Program-made: the position numbers and the translations under genes
The notes under the pieces: model-generated
The model's input: the letters and a program-made list of their open reading frames with translations, nothing else
Databases searched by the model: none
Told to the model about the DNA's origin: nothing
Shown: one piece after another, positions 1 to 10,130 of the stretch
Layout of the letters: each line of letters starts with the position of its first letter
Numbering within the stretch: position 1 is the stretch's first letter
DNA from: Paulinella micropora
Lineage: Eukaryota; Cercozoa; Imbricatea; Euglyphida
Assembly: GCA_009731375.1 (NCBI GenBank)
Contig: BJOX01000366.1
Span: 488,706-552,705 of the forward strand
Length of the DNA stretch: 64,000 bases
Direction: 5' to 3'

Positions 1-655
1 GCGTGGGTGGGGGGGGGGGGGGGGGGGGGGGGTCCTGGCTGTGGGCTGGCGTGGGGGGGGCGGTGCTTCGACTTCTCCTCCAGGGCCACGGTGCGGGAAC
101 GCTGGGCAAGACGCTTCCCAGAGCCAGGCTTCTCCGCGTTTTTGGAACGCTTCCGGGCAACCCCCAATCTCCTTCTGTTATGGCCTGGGAGGTTGGTTTT
201 CGGCATTGCTCGAATGAAAATTATGAAAAACGATTTGGTATTAAAATAGATAAAAAGCCGCACGACCCTTCAAGTACACAAGAGCTGGTCGAGAAAAAAC
301 CAAGAAAAATCAGGCCGGGCCAGGCGGAAAAAGGGAGGTGGCGCCCTTATCGAAATTTTTTATCCCAACTTTTTTACTGAAAAACACTGTCAGAACGTCT
401 TGCCGGGTGGTACGCAGAACTAAGTAACTAAAACAGATAAAAACATGCGATTTTCACTAAACGAAATCTTAACAAGTGTAGATTTGCGCATCATACTTTC
501 CGGATCAAAAAAATTAAAAAATCAAATTTTATTATTGTAGTGTAAAATAGTCAAAAATATTACAGTTAAGTATATTTCGAATTCAAATTTAATTTTCGAG
601 TTTAATATGACAAACAAAGCATCTGATTTAGATCTCTACAACAAAAAAATAAGTT
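1..655. other. AT-rich flank with poly-G run, no gene seen
   Basis: A G homopolymer with few interruptions occupies roughly 7-32. The remainder is AT-rich, with no open frame that shows family features or splice-bounded exons. The poly-G run resembles those beside the assembly gaps and may be a sequencing artefact. Confidence 0.5.
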
Positions 656-1084
656 CTAAAAAATAATCAGAACTCGTTGAGTTCCGTGTGCCACCGCACT
701 AAATCCATCCAAATTACATATGGGGTTGTTGTGTTTAGTAGCAAGAGTAAGGACGCAATCATGCATAGCATAATATAACTCTGTATAGAATTCGTCATAC
801 TCTCCCTCCTGGCTCGTAATCAACCCATCTCTCACTGTTCTACTCTTAAGCCCCTGATTGAGGGCAGTAACTAACCGTTGTATTTCTTAAATGGGGGGTA
901 GTTTTCCACCACTTAACACTCGCTTTCCGTCTCTTACCCAAACGTTACTATCCTCAGCACTACCTGGCTCTCCTTCTTCCATGACCACAGGAGGTCCAAA
1001 TAAAGATGATGAGGATGTATTAGGTAGTATAGTGGTAGGTTGCAAAGGCGAGGTATGGGTCAAAGTTGGTACAGACAAGGGAGG
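656..1084 (-). pseudogene. Decayed Copia-like coding remnant, distal part
   Basis: On the minus strand a proline/serine/threonine-rich frame enters at 1084, runs to a TAA at about 887, and continues in the same frame to a TAG at 656-658. If the TIR transposon at 1088-12194 is removed together with one copy of its TAC duplication, this frame joins without interruption to the minus-strand frame ending at 12198. It is therefore the second half of the ORF that the transposon split. The internal stop shows the host retroelement was decaying. No conserved domain is recognised in this piece; assignment to the Copia-like element rests on continuity with the gag-like ORF at 13026-14714. Confidence 0.55.
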
Positions 1085-1087
1085 TAC
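1085..1087. repeat. Left 3-bp target-site duplication (TAC)
   Basis: TAC directly precedes the left inverted repeat and is matched by TAC at 12195-12197 directly after the right one. In the minus-strand reading frame it is one GTA codon, so the target ORF is restored exactly when one copy is removed. Confidence 0.7.
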
Positions 1088-2043
1088 AACAACCAATTCG
1101 GCTAAAGGGACAGTGTCCCTTTTTTTCGAAATTACGGTGATTATGACCATAGTCACAATTTGTTTAAACATGCACGATACATCATTATTTACTTGTTTTT
1201 AGTTATTTTAGCCGTACAAATAGTATTTAAAATCTTTTCCTGTAATGTGTGGATGATTTTTGTCTTAGTATCCGACTTTAACCGGTACACTGTCAGAAAC
1301 GTACTAAATTCACCCTAAGTCCAAGCCGCCGGTTCAAAATTGAGTGTTTAAAGGATGAAATCAGCTGTGTTCGACGGAAAAAGAAGCAAAACAATTAATA
1401 TTATTAGTATAAGCTGCATAAAAAACTTAGAATTATTATGATCAACACACCCACACCGTATACGTACCGAACAGGGCCCGGGGGGGGGGGGGGGGGGGGG
1501 GGGGGGGNNNNNNNNNNNNNNNNNNNNNNNNNNNNNNNNNNNNNNNNNNNNNNNNNNNNNNNNNNNNNNNNNNNNNNNNNNNNNNNNNNNNNNNNNNNNN
1601 NNNNNNNNNNNNNNNNNNNNNNNNNNNNNNNNNNNNNNNNNNNNNNNNNNNNNNNNNNNNNNNNNNNNNNNNNNNNNNNNNNNNNNNNNNNNNNNNNNNN
1701 NNNNNNNNNNNNNNNNNNNNNNNNNNNNNNNNNNNNNNNNNNNNNNNNNNNNNNNNNNNNNNNNNNNNNNNNNNNNNNNNNNNNNNNNNNNNNNNNNNNN
1801 NNNNNNNNNNNNNNNNNNNNNNNNNNNNNNNNNNNNNNNNNNNNNNNNNNNNNNNNNNNNNNNNNNNNNNNNNNGGGGGGGGGGGGGGGGGGGGGGGTTG
1901 TGCGGTTAATGTTATGCGAACTTGAAGTTTCAAAGCCGTTCCGCGCGGCGCGATAATTCTTCTAGTTGTCTTAGCTGCTTTCCGTAGTTCTGCTGGACAC
2001 GTCTGCGCACTTCTTGTGAGTCTACAGACTCGTCTGAGCTTGA
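1088..2043 (+). repeat. Left terminal inverted repeat
   Basis: Reverse complement of 11357-12194 with scattered mismatches. Landmarks include an interrupted palindrome near the tip (AAAGGGACA-G-TGTCCCTTT), a CACACCCACACCGTATACG block just outside the gap, and the inner stretch coding the shared protein tail. The similarity fades after the GAGCTT at about 2043. A poly-G tract and a 367-N gap (1508-1874) interrupt the arm. Confidence 0.75.
1508..1874. other. Assembly gap flanked by poly-G
   Basis: A run of 367 N with G homopolymers on both sides. The partner gap in the right arm (11526-11776) has C homopolymers at the equivalent place. Confidence 0.95.
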
Positions 2044-2056
2044 GTCAGATTCTTCC
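1930..2056 (-). CDS. C-terminal exon lying inside the left TIR
   Basis: On the minus strand, a CACAG acceptor (2057 and just above) opens an exon that runs to TGA at 1930-1932. It encodes an acidic/serine start followed by a charged, probably helical tail (Q-E-V-R-R-R-V-Q-Q-N-Y-G-K-Q-L...). The same tail, with the same stop, is encoded by the right arm on the plus strand at about 11360-11466. It is presumably the last exon of the minus-strand gene upstream, but the splice phase from the preceding exon was not resolved. A long (TTC)n tract at 2122-2286 precedes it and would read as poly-Glu if it is not intronic. Confidence 0.5.
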
Positions 2057-2121
2057 CTGTGACATTGCTTTTTTGCCTTTCGTCTCACTTTAGCCTCTCT
2101 GGATCGCTTCGCATGTATCTG

Positions 2122-2130
2122 TTCTTCTTC

Positions 2131-2162
<32 letters not shown>

Positions 2163-2286
2163 CCTCCTCCTCCTCCTCCTCCTCTTCCTCTTCCTCCTCT
2201 TCCTCCTCCTCCTCCTCCTCTTCTTCTTCTTCTTCTTCTTCTTCTTCTTTTTCTTCTTCTTCTTCTTCTTCTTCTTCTTCTTCTTC
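2122..2286. repeat. (TTC)n/(TCC)n microsatellite
   Basis: A near-uninterrupted pyrimidine trinucleotide tract. On the minus strand it reads GAA/GAG and so could encode a long glutamate run or form part of an intron. Confidence 0.9.
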
Positions 2287-2289
2287 ATA

Positions 2290-2640
2290 CGTGCTTGAAC
2301 AGCTCCACGACATCGACCCCTGCGCGCGCGACCCCGCGGCCCGCCGCGTCTACAATTGGCTGCAGCGCCTGTATATGTGTAATATTTGTAGGTAGGTAGG
2401 TAGGTAGGTAGGTTGGTAAGTATTACTTACTTCTGCCACGATTTTGTGAAGCCGAGCCTCTGCGACCGCCGCGCCTACGATTGGCTGCAGCGCCTGTATG
2501 TATGTATGTAGGTAGGTAGGCCAGGTAGGTAGGTAGGTTGGTGAGTATAGTCACGTACTCTGCCGCGACCTTGTGCAGCCGATTTGCGACCCCGCGGCCC
2601 ACCTTTCCTTTCGCCGCGACCACGATTGGCTGCATCGCCA
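2290..2640 (-). repeat. Three tandem copies of one small exon
   Basis: Three minus-strand blocks (about 2548-2640, 2433-2495 and 2300-2371) each start GCG-C(A/T)G after an AG and encode variants of A-L/M-Q-P-I-V-x-A-A, then V-A-x-x-L-H-K-V-A-A-E in the first two. The first two end at plausible donors (GTGACT, GTAAGT). The intervening introns are short GGTA microsatellites ending in ACATACAG-type acceptors. The pattern looks like tandem exon duplication inside the transposon gene. No known domain was recognised. Confidence 0.5.
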
Positions 2641-2989
2641 GCTGCGCCTTTAATATTGTATGTATTAATTGTATGTAAGTATGTAGGTAGATAGATATAT
2701 TCGGTATGTGGATGGGTGGGTATGACCGCTATCTTCCAAATTGCAACTGCAAATCTGGAAATGTTCCCAGACTGCCTTGATGACGGCGGGCTTGAGTAGC
2801 TGTTTCCTCTTATTATCCTTTGCGTCGAGATAAGTATGCGCTATCTTGTGCTCTCTCATCCACGTAAGCCTTTTTATTTATCTTCATCTCCTTGAGCTCG
2901 TCCTCGCTTTCAACATGGCTGAGTAGAAGGGGCAAACGCAAGGTCCTGCTGCAACTGTTCTCGGACTGACAGCTCCCTGGCGCCGACCC

Positions 2990-5363
2990 AGGGAGGGTGT
3001 GGTACTTATCTTTCATTGTCCAAGAATATGCGTGGGAGTCTTAATCGCTCCTCCTCAGTGATATGCGTCATGCTGCGGATCTTGGCTGCGCGGTCAGCCG
3101 GAATCTCCCATGGCTTTTTTGGCAATTCATCCAAAATTCTGACATCGACTTTCCAAACCTTTCCGGAACGATCAACGCAGGATGTGTGCAGGGCGTCCAG
3201 GAAGTCCGTCTTGTCCCTCCTCGCCGTCATACTCAAAGCTAGCCAGCGAACCAGGATTTTCAATCATCTCCTCGATTTGGTCTCGCTCCTGCTGGCTACA
3301 AAACTGATTAGCTAACTTTCGAACGTCTTTCTTCAATGCAGGTGTTGCAAAATCAACCGGTGGAAGCTTATCAGGCACATCGCTACCTAAGATGATGAAA
3401 TAAACAATTATAAACATGTTACGCAATGTGATTGTTACCTGGCAGTTTGACAAAAAATTGAATCGGAGCAGCGCCATCTTTGATAGGCAAATCACCAGCT
3501 CCGTTGTAATGTTCTTGCGCATCGCCCTATGTCTTGTACTCACCAGCGGGCAGCCCTCCAAGTTGTGAGCTTGCAGTAAACCTCCATTGCAGAGGGCGAT
3601 TGTAGAATGTGATGTTCCGGTTGATGCAAGGTTTGAAAAATTTGTCCCAGTCGTAATTAGTCTTAATGACTAGCAAAACAAAGGAGTTCTTGTTCTGTTT
3701 GAAAGAAGCTAGAACCTTGACAAGTGCTTGCGCAAGATTCGTCGTAAGGAAAGTTGAGCGCAACCCCCTCTTGATCGTTCGGAACTTCTGGTCGTCACCG
3801 CTAAAACCATGATGAGGAACCAACCTGTTCAGCCGAGTCTGCCACCGCCATCCCTTGTATATAATCCAATTCAAAAATGCCAAGGTTGCGAGACCAGTAT
3901 TATCACCTATTTACACAGTGTCATATTCAATTCGTACACTTATACATACATTACATACCGGCTCCATCACATTCCAAATTGAACAGCCAAGCAGCCATCG
4001 TCCGATCGGACCATAGCTCCCATCGCAGTATGTGATATAACATTGTCACATTGCTGTTCATGCCATGCGCAATCCCTTCGTTGTAACAAAAAGATTAAAG
4101 TTTTACCAGTTGTGTAACATGATGTGACTCCCAAACAATACCTTATCACAAACTTTCCTCTGAACTCAGTGGCAGCTCGGCGGCAAGCTGGGAACTGAAA
4201 AGGTGGGGTCATGTCAATAGAAATAGTAGTGCATGTCTGATCGCCCGGTGCGCCAGCCTTTCTTTGCACGCTCGCTGTCCTACTAGTTCGATGGATTTCA
4301 TTGTGGAGCTGACTCCTCCGTTTGTATTCTTCCACAGCAGCTTGATTTTCAAAACCATCTTCCTTGTGCCTCTTGAGCTGCTAGCATTCAACTGCAAGTA
4401 GTGTGCAAATACCATCCTTGGCCCAGTCAGAATCTACATAAAGAGATAAACAATGTAACATGCATTCTATTATTTCTGCTGACATTACCCCTAATTGGTT
4501 TGACGTGCGCAAATTCCATCCTCCAGACCTTATTAACAAGGTCCACACAGGGGACGCTTCTTGGTTTCAGCTGCTCAGGTGCACACACCAATGTGTTGAT
4601 CATTTCCATGTACTCGCTTTTCCAGTGATCCTGTACATACTGATATGCTCCGCTCTTGCACGTCAGGTCTTGGATCTTCCATACACCACCTTTGGTGTCG
4701 TCCATCCCAAGGGACAACTGCCATCTCTTACATAACAGTATACCTATCATGTCTGTGAAAAGTGTGGCAGGAGAATCCTTGATTGCAATTTTCTTGCCGT
4801 TTCTGACAAGCCGTTTGGCCGCTTTCATCACCTTACTGCCCACACCATGGATTCGCATCCACATGAGCTTGCAAACTGATTCTGCTTTGTAGATGTACTG
4901 CCATTTATTTGTACTAGAAACCATCATTTCTAGCTTGGCTGCAACGGAGCTTTTTAGCTCCATCGACAGTGCGCATGAAGATGCTCTTTCAGTTATCACG
5001 TCGCTAACGTTGATGACAAGGTTGCATTGCATGATTTAACCTCTGCTTCTAGGCCAGCGTACGTTTTCCCAAGCAAGCGTTCAAAACCACGAGGTCTCTG
5101 CTGTTTTGGAGGAGCTGGTTTTCGCTTCACCATTTTGTATGGTCGATTTGTTCGGCGAGGTTTTGCTTTAATTGAAACTTGTAGCTGCATAGCCAAGTAC
5201 AACGGCTTGAACTATGAACTCTAGCATCAGAACAACACTGATCGTTTTCATCTAAGTTTGCAACACCAGGCACCACCGTGCTGCTGCTACTGGAATTCAG
5301 CGATCCACTTAGATAATTACACAACCAGGAAAACTGTCCAGGTCCATCGCTGCGATCAAGTTC
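2990..5363 (-). pseudogene. DUF7869-like transposase-like gene, decayed
   Basis: Exon-like blocks on the minus strand run from 5363 to about 3006, several with GT-AG borders (for example donor at 4488, acceptor at 4434, block 4142-4433). In order they carry: a long block (4489-about 5030) ending before a GTAATG donor; an I-S-I-D-M-T-P-P-F-Q-F-P segment (first acidic residue); a block with M-L-Y-H-I-L and C-D-G-A-G|D-N-T-G-L-A-T-L-A-F-L-N-W across a splice; then H-H-G-F-S-G-D-D-Q-K-F and Y-D-W-D-K-F-F. This order matches what I recall of DUF7869-type proteins of eukaryotic transposons (SFD...P, DN-GQNKN, GHT...D..F, YDW..FF). Breaks seen are in-frame TAG at 4381-4383 and 3527-3529 and frameshifts near 5030, 3200 and 2860. 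A single transcript with the upstream SET gene is possible but unproven. Confidence 0.5.
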
Positions 5364-5529
5364 CTAATGAAAGATATCACGTTTATAGCAAAGACAACCA
5401 GACTGCACAATTATGATCAGTACCATCGCGGTCCGCTTGCCTGAAAATGCATCTCAGAGTCAGATTGCGAACCGATATCACAGTCCGACTCCTATTAGTC
5501 ACACAACAGTAAACTATTTCTAAACACGA

Positions 5530-5848
5530 AAATATAATTACTATGTCAGGATATGAAAGATCATCCAGCGCACCCGTATCCGCTGCAGCAGTTGACTGCA
5601 AACACACATCCATGATGATATTATTTCTAGCTACTAAGTAAATCAAAGTTCATACTTGGTTGATTCCATTAGCAAGAAGAAGCGATTGCAAAGGTTGCTC
5701 GAGTCTTGGTATCTAATACAATTAAGAAACCAATCACATAAGAACAATATTATACACAAAGATAATTAATATTGCATATACCTGGTCCTGGCCCATGAAT
5801 CTAACAAACCAGCCGCTGATATGCTCGCCGCTATCGAAATCAAATAAT
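5530..5848 (-). other. Small exon-like blocks downstream of the SET region
   Basis: Three short minus-strand blocks with GT-AG edges were read: about 5782-5848 (donor GTATATG), 5656-5712 (AG acceptor, GTATGA donor) and 5542-5595 (TTTGCAG acceptor, GTAATT donor). They encode unremarkable acidic/serine-containing peptides. They probably link the SET region to the transposase-like region, but the joining frames were not fully resolved. Confidence 0.35.
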
Positions 5849-5861
5849 ATCTCAAGGTTAT

Positions 5862-6756
5862 TTAAATATAACCTGTATTACTATTCCAAGAGTCAAGAAG
5901 GTTGTTCTTCGCGCTCGAGTTCGGCTTGATTGACCTTTGCTGTGAAGTCGATAGCTCGGGCGCACGAGGTTCAGTCTGCCGCGGCTGATAACTAGCTATA
6001 GACTTCCCTGTACCAGTCTGAGATCTATTCCAAGAATCCAGAAGCTCGTTCTTGACGGCCACATCAAACAAGCTTGAGGTGGGCTGAGAAAGCAAGGGCT
6101 CAGGCTCACGAGGTTCAGTACAACTCAGATTCCAAGATCCAAAAAGGATAATTTTTGTTCCAGACTTGCAGAGTCAGTCACCGCAGACGTTAGTGAAAGT
6201 GGTTCGGAATCTGCTGCAGGGGGAACGATGTAGAAGAGCTTGTGTGCTCCTTTCCACTTTACCTCAAAGACTGGAATCGATTTTCGTTGAGCTTGAGCTG
6301 TCTTCATGAAAGTCGGATGTGCTTGCGCTGCGTTAGGAATGGATTCATCGCCAATTGACTCTAAAATAGGCTTTGTCAAATACTGTAGAAGAATTTCTTC
6401 TCCTGCAGCCACGGGTTGAGATTGGGTAACAACATTTGTGCCTTTTGCCACCTTGCGTTAGGATCTGTCCCAACAGATCGAAGCGCACTGTTCAAAAGGT
6501 GCATTGCATTGAAGCACTGTGAGCTGATAGCAATGATCGGCTGAAGACCTGCTACTGCTCCTTCCGCAGTTCTCATGCGGAAATGGACATTAGCTGCCCG
6601 GTGCGGAAGGGAAGCACCAAGGTCCGAAAGTCGAATACTGCCCGGGTGCAGTAATCCGAGCTTGAAGCCAGCTGGTAGATCTTTCGTAGCAAACAAACCA
6701 CACCTACTTTCTCTTCCCTGTTGGCGAATCCAACCAACCTGAACTGGCGCTAACAT
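5862..6756 (-). pseudogene. SET-domain (lysine methyltransferase-like) protein, frameshifted
   Basis: Starting from the ATG at 6756-6754, the minus strand encodes G-R-E-S-R-C-G-L-F-A-T-K-D-L-P-A-G (N-terminal SET signature), then L-L-N-S-A-L-R-S-V-G-T-D-P-N-A-R-W (counterpart of the N-H-S-C-x-P-N segment) and, one frame over, A-A-G-E-E-I-L-L-Q-Y (counterpart of G-E-E-L-x-x-D-Y). SET domains transfer methyl groups from S-adenosylmethionine to lysines. The usual N-H-S-C histidine and cysteine are absent. The frame changes by one base just after D-P-N-A-R-W (about 6450), and again near 6135 within the first of three L-(L/F)-D-S-W-N repeats that make up the tail. Either the gene is dead or these are sequence errors. 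The start is uncertain because an acceptor-like TTTTGGTAG lies just upstream. Confidence 0.55.
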
Positions 6757-6786
6757 CGCTGTGCTACCAAAAAAAAACATATTAGG

Positions 6787-6856
6787 GTACGAGGAGGAGG
6801 AGGATGAAGAGAAAGAGGAAAGAAGAAAGAAAGAAAGAAAGAGAAAGAAAGAAAGA

Positions 6857-6905
<49 letters not shown>

Positions 6906-7019
6906 AGAAGAAGAAGAAGAAGAAGAAGAAGAAGAAGAAGAAGAAGAAGAAGAAGAAGAAGAAGAAGAAGCAGAAGAAGAAGAAGAAGGAGAAGGTAGAG
7001 GAGGGCAGGGGGGGAGGAG

Positions 7020-7054
<35 letters not shown>

Positions 7055-7165
7055 GGAGGAGGAGGAGAAGAAGAAGAAGAAGAAGAAGAAGAAGAAGAAG
7101 AAGAAGAAGAAGAAGGAAGAGGAGGAGGAGGAGGAGGAGGAGAAGCAGAAGAAGAAGAAGAATGG
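6787..7165. repeat. (GAA)n/(GAG)n microsatellite
   Basis: An almost pure purine tract of about 380 bp between the SET gene and the divergent plus-strand gene. Long frames over it are compositional artefacts. Confidence 0.9.
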
Positions 7166-7505
7166 ATACATGTATGGTTATAAAAAATCTCTGCGCCCAT
7201 CCTGTTTTCTGTATTACTTTTTCATGCATGAAATTTGTTTACATGTTTTTTCATTATCTGAAAAGACTTGGAAACTGATAAGTTTAATAAACAACAAACG
7301 TTTGTAGTAGTTCTGGCGCAGGAAATTGTTGGAATGGATACATGTATGGTCATAAAAATTCCTGCGCCTCTCCTGTTTTCTGTATTATTTTTTCACGCAT
7401 GAAATTTGTTTCCATGTTTTTTCATTATCTGAAAAGACTTGGAAACTGATAAGGTGCAATTAAAAAAAAGAGCTTGCAGTAGTTCTGGGAGCTGGAATAT
7501 TGTTG
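7162..7505. repeat. Tandem duplication, ~172-bp unit
   Basis: Two adjacent copies start AATGGATACATGTATGG at about 7162 and 7334. Both contain GCATGAAATTTGTTT and CTGAAAAGACTTGGAAACTG. A third, short and degraded start follows near 7507. The duplication lies between divergently oriented genes and could contain their promoters, though I see no defined promoter motif. Confidence 0.75.
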
Positions 7506-8275
7506 AAAGGGATATGTATGATTGTGAAAAAGTTCACATCTTGTTCTGAACGGAGACGATAAGTAACGACGGAAAAGCTAATATTACTTCATCATGCAGC
7601 ATCATAGAAATAAAATTGCACATTCTCAAACACTAAGAACTTGTTTCTTTCTTTCATTTCGTCCCTTTCCACCAAAAAATTCCTGCGCTTTTCACTCAGC
7701 CTAGACATAGAGTACAAGGAAAGTTTCACGTTTCCATGATTTTTGATGATATGGAAACATATGGAAATGAGTAAACGTCATGCAGAAAGCCTCACAAGCG
7801 ATGCAAGGAGCGCAGGAATTCTCACCACCCCTTCATGTTTTTTTGCCGGCTACAAGCTTGAAAAATGCCTTAAGTATTACCAAAATTTTCCCGATATCGT
7901 CAGTGTCTTGATTGATTTCAAACGCGACCGTTGGAAATCGAAGTCGAGCAGTATGCCAAAGACAATAGCGAAATCTTTGCAAGGAGTATGCATTGATAGA
8001 AGATGCAAGTATTATCTCCTTGTCAACTGCCAAGCAGACCCCGTGCTAAAAGACAAAGTTACCATACCCCCACATGTCTTTTCTAAATACGACCTTGGGG
8101 AAGGCATGCTTGCAGATTTGGTGAGGGGTATGAAGTACTCATACAGCAAGCAAGGCGTGTTGGACCTGTTCAAGGCAGAGGAATGGCACGACAAGCTGGG
8201 AGAGATTGAAGTCGTACACAAGAGGGAGAGGAAACAAACCAACTTCCTTAATCCTTCTGAGCCTCGAACTAAAAA

Positions 8276-8700
8276 GATAATAATAATAATAATAGTGCTT
8301 CTCTGTCAATGGCTGATGCATTTCTGCACATGCGCCTCCATCGTCTCACCCGTGAGTGGAGTACGAAGAATTGACGATAAGCTCTAATGACACCCCCGCA
8401 AGGGCAGTTCCAACACTTCCAGACGGGCCGGTATGTTCTATGAAAATACTGGTCCAGACTGATCGGTATGTTTAATGAAAATACTGGTGGCACCGACGGG
8501 AATCGAACTGGCGACAGGGCCCAGATAGTAGAACTTGACCACTGGGCGACAGGGCCCAGATGGTAGAACTTGACCACTGTGCGACAGGGCCCAGATGGTA
8601 GAACTTGACCACTGGGCGACAGGGCCCAGATGGTAGAACTTGACCACTGGGCGACAGGGCCCAGATGGTAGAACTTGACCACTGGGCTATCACGGTGTCC
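8276..8700 (-). mobile_element. tRNA-derived SINE, copy 1
   Basis: Read on the minus strand from 8700: a tRNA-like head with an A-box-like TAGCCCAGTGG and a B-box-like AGTTCGATTCC, whose ends (GGACACCG / CGGTGCC) nearly pair as an acceptor stem. A body with two copies of an AGTATTTTCAT-containing motif follows, then a 3' part ending in GAGAAGCACT plus (ATT)n. The second copy lacks the expansion of a 35-bp unit at 8511-8685. RNA polymerase III transcription is inferred from the boxes. Confidence 0.7.
8511..8685. repeat. Five 35-bp tandem units inside the SINE head
   Basis: Five adjacent units of the form GCGACAGGGCCCAGATGGTA + GAACTTGACCACTGG, with a one-base change in the first and one in the second. 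Copy 2 of the SINE has one unit. The array multiplies the region next to the A box. Confidence 0.9.
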
Positions 8701-9499
8701 AAAATAATAATAATAATAATAATAAGAAGAAGAAGAGAAGAAGAAGAAGAAGAAGAAGAATGCAGAGGAGAAGAAGAAGGCAGAGGAGAAGAATGCAGAG
8801 GAGAAGAAGAAGGCAGAGGAGAAGAAGGCAGAGGAGAAGAAGAAGGCAGAGGAGAAGAAGAAGGCAGAGGAGAAGAAGAAGGCAGAGGAGAAGAAGAATG
8901 CAGAGGAGAAGAAGAAGGCAGAGGAGAAGAAGAAGGCAGAGGAGAAGAAGAAGGCAGAGAAGAAGAAGAATGCAAAAGAGAAGAAAAAGAAGGCAGAGGA
9001 GAAGAAGGCAGAAGAGAAGAAGAAGGCAGGAGGGGAAGGAGCAGCTGCAGTAGGAAAGAAGGCAGGGAAGGGAAAAAGCAGAGGGGAAAAGAAAGAAGAA
9101 AAAGAAGGAGGAAAGAAATGCAAGGAGGCAGGGAAAGGAAAAGGCAAGAAAGGGGAAGAAGGATAACGAGAAAAAGTAGAAGGAGAAGAATATAAGAAGG
9201 CAGGGAAAGGAAAAGGGAAGAAAGGGGAAGAAGGAGAAGGAGAAAAAGCAGTAGAAGGAGAAGAAAATAAGAAGGCAGGGAAAGGAAAAGGGAAGAACGA
9301 AGAAGAAGACAAAGAAGAAGACGACGAAGAAGAAAAAGAGGAAGAAAAAGAGAAAGAAGAAGAAGAAGAGGTTGAAGATCAAAGTGACAATTTCACTGAA
9401 GTTAAGCCGGGTTATTGCAGAGTGTATGCTAGCAAGTCTAGCTTCGTTTTCACAGCTGTAGACACGAACGCCTAGCAGGTGAAGTTTCAGGATGGGTAC

Positions 9500-9985
9500 T
9501 TCCTTCTTCTTCTTCTTCTTTTTCTTCTTTTTCTTCTTCTTCTTCTTCTTCTTCTTCTTCTTCTTCTTCTTCTTCCTTCTTCTTCTTCTTCTTCTCCTTC
9601 TTCTTCTTACTTTCTTTTCTTTTCTTTCTTTCTTTTCCTTTCTTTTCCTTTCACCTTTTCTTCTTCTTCTTCTTCTTCTTCTCCTTCTTCTTCTTGCTTT
9701 CTTTTCTTTTCTTTTCCTTTCTTTTCCTTTCTTTTCCTTTCACCTTTTCTTCTTCTTCTTCTTCTTCTTCTTCTTCTTCTTCTTCTTGATTTCCTTTCTT
9801 TTCTTTCTTTCTTTTATTTCTTTTCCGTTCATCTTTCTTCTTCTTCTTCTTCTTCTTCTTCTTCTTCTTCTCAACCTCCTCCTCCTCCTTCTCCCCCTTG
9901 TGCTTCTCCTTGTGCTTCTTCTTCTTCTTCTTCTTCTTCCCTTCCTCCTTCTCCTTCTTGTTGTTCTTTTCCTCCTGCTCTTTCC
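9500..9985. repeat. (TTC)n/(TTTC)n microsatellite
   Basis: A pyrimidine tract of nearly 500 bp with no coding features. Confidence 0.9.
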
Positions 9986-10130
9986 TTTTTCATACTAATA
10001 TACTGTATTGTTACGTATTACAAACATACTGGGGGTATGGCGGGGATACAGCTGGGGTATGAGTGGATATACACATACATATAATGCAATTACATACATT
10101 ATTATAATATTCTTTTTTTGTTTATTTTAG

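Larger units (their letters stand above)
7743..9473 (+). pseudogene. Lys/Glu/Ala-rich protein gene interrupted by a SINE
   Basis: From the ATG at 7743 (or 7750) about 175 residues of mixed composition are encoded up to 8275. A SINE-like insertion (8295-8700) follows. In the frame G-C-A/G-A-G downstream the DNA encodes A-E-E-K-K-K repeats, then three ~25-residue repeats containing A-G-K-G-K-G-K-K-G-E-E-G, and a tail ending V-D-T-N-A before TAG at about 9471. A TAA at about 9163 falls where the sister repeats have GAA. The N-terminal block matches no family I recognise, and the repeats suggest a charged, extended or coiled region. The SINE and the stop make this copy unlikely to be functional. 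Confidence 0.4.

Noticed and set aside
3527-3910. Phage-type adenine methyltransferase
   Set aside because: A C-terminal stretch (V-L-L-V...F-F...I-T-F-Y) looked similar at first, but no D/N-P-P-Y/W motif is present, and the whole segment fits a DUF7869-like protein better.
1930-4383. Alternative genetic code with TAA/TAG as sense
   Set aside because: ALG9 and Pol A end at TAA and their downstream frames do not continue family sequence. The internal stops occur only in elements that also carry frameshifts.
6750-7229. Long frames of poly-Leu, poly-Ser, poly-Phe or poly-Lys
   Set aside because: They are translations of a (GAA)n/(GAG)n tract in all frames and carry no gene signal. The same applies at 2122-2286, 8700-9380, 9500-9990, 18900-19050, 20880-21700, 24600-25450, 26385-26880, 27940-28560 and 59571-61860.
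8511-8685. CRISPR-like array
   Set aside because: The units are contiguous 35-bp tandem repeats without unique spacers, inside a SINE in a eukaryotic genome.
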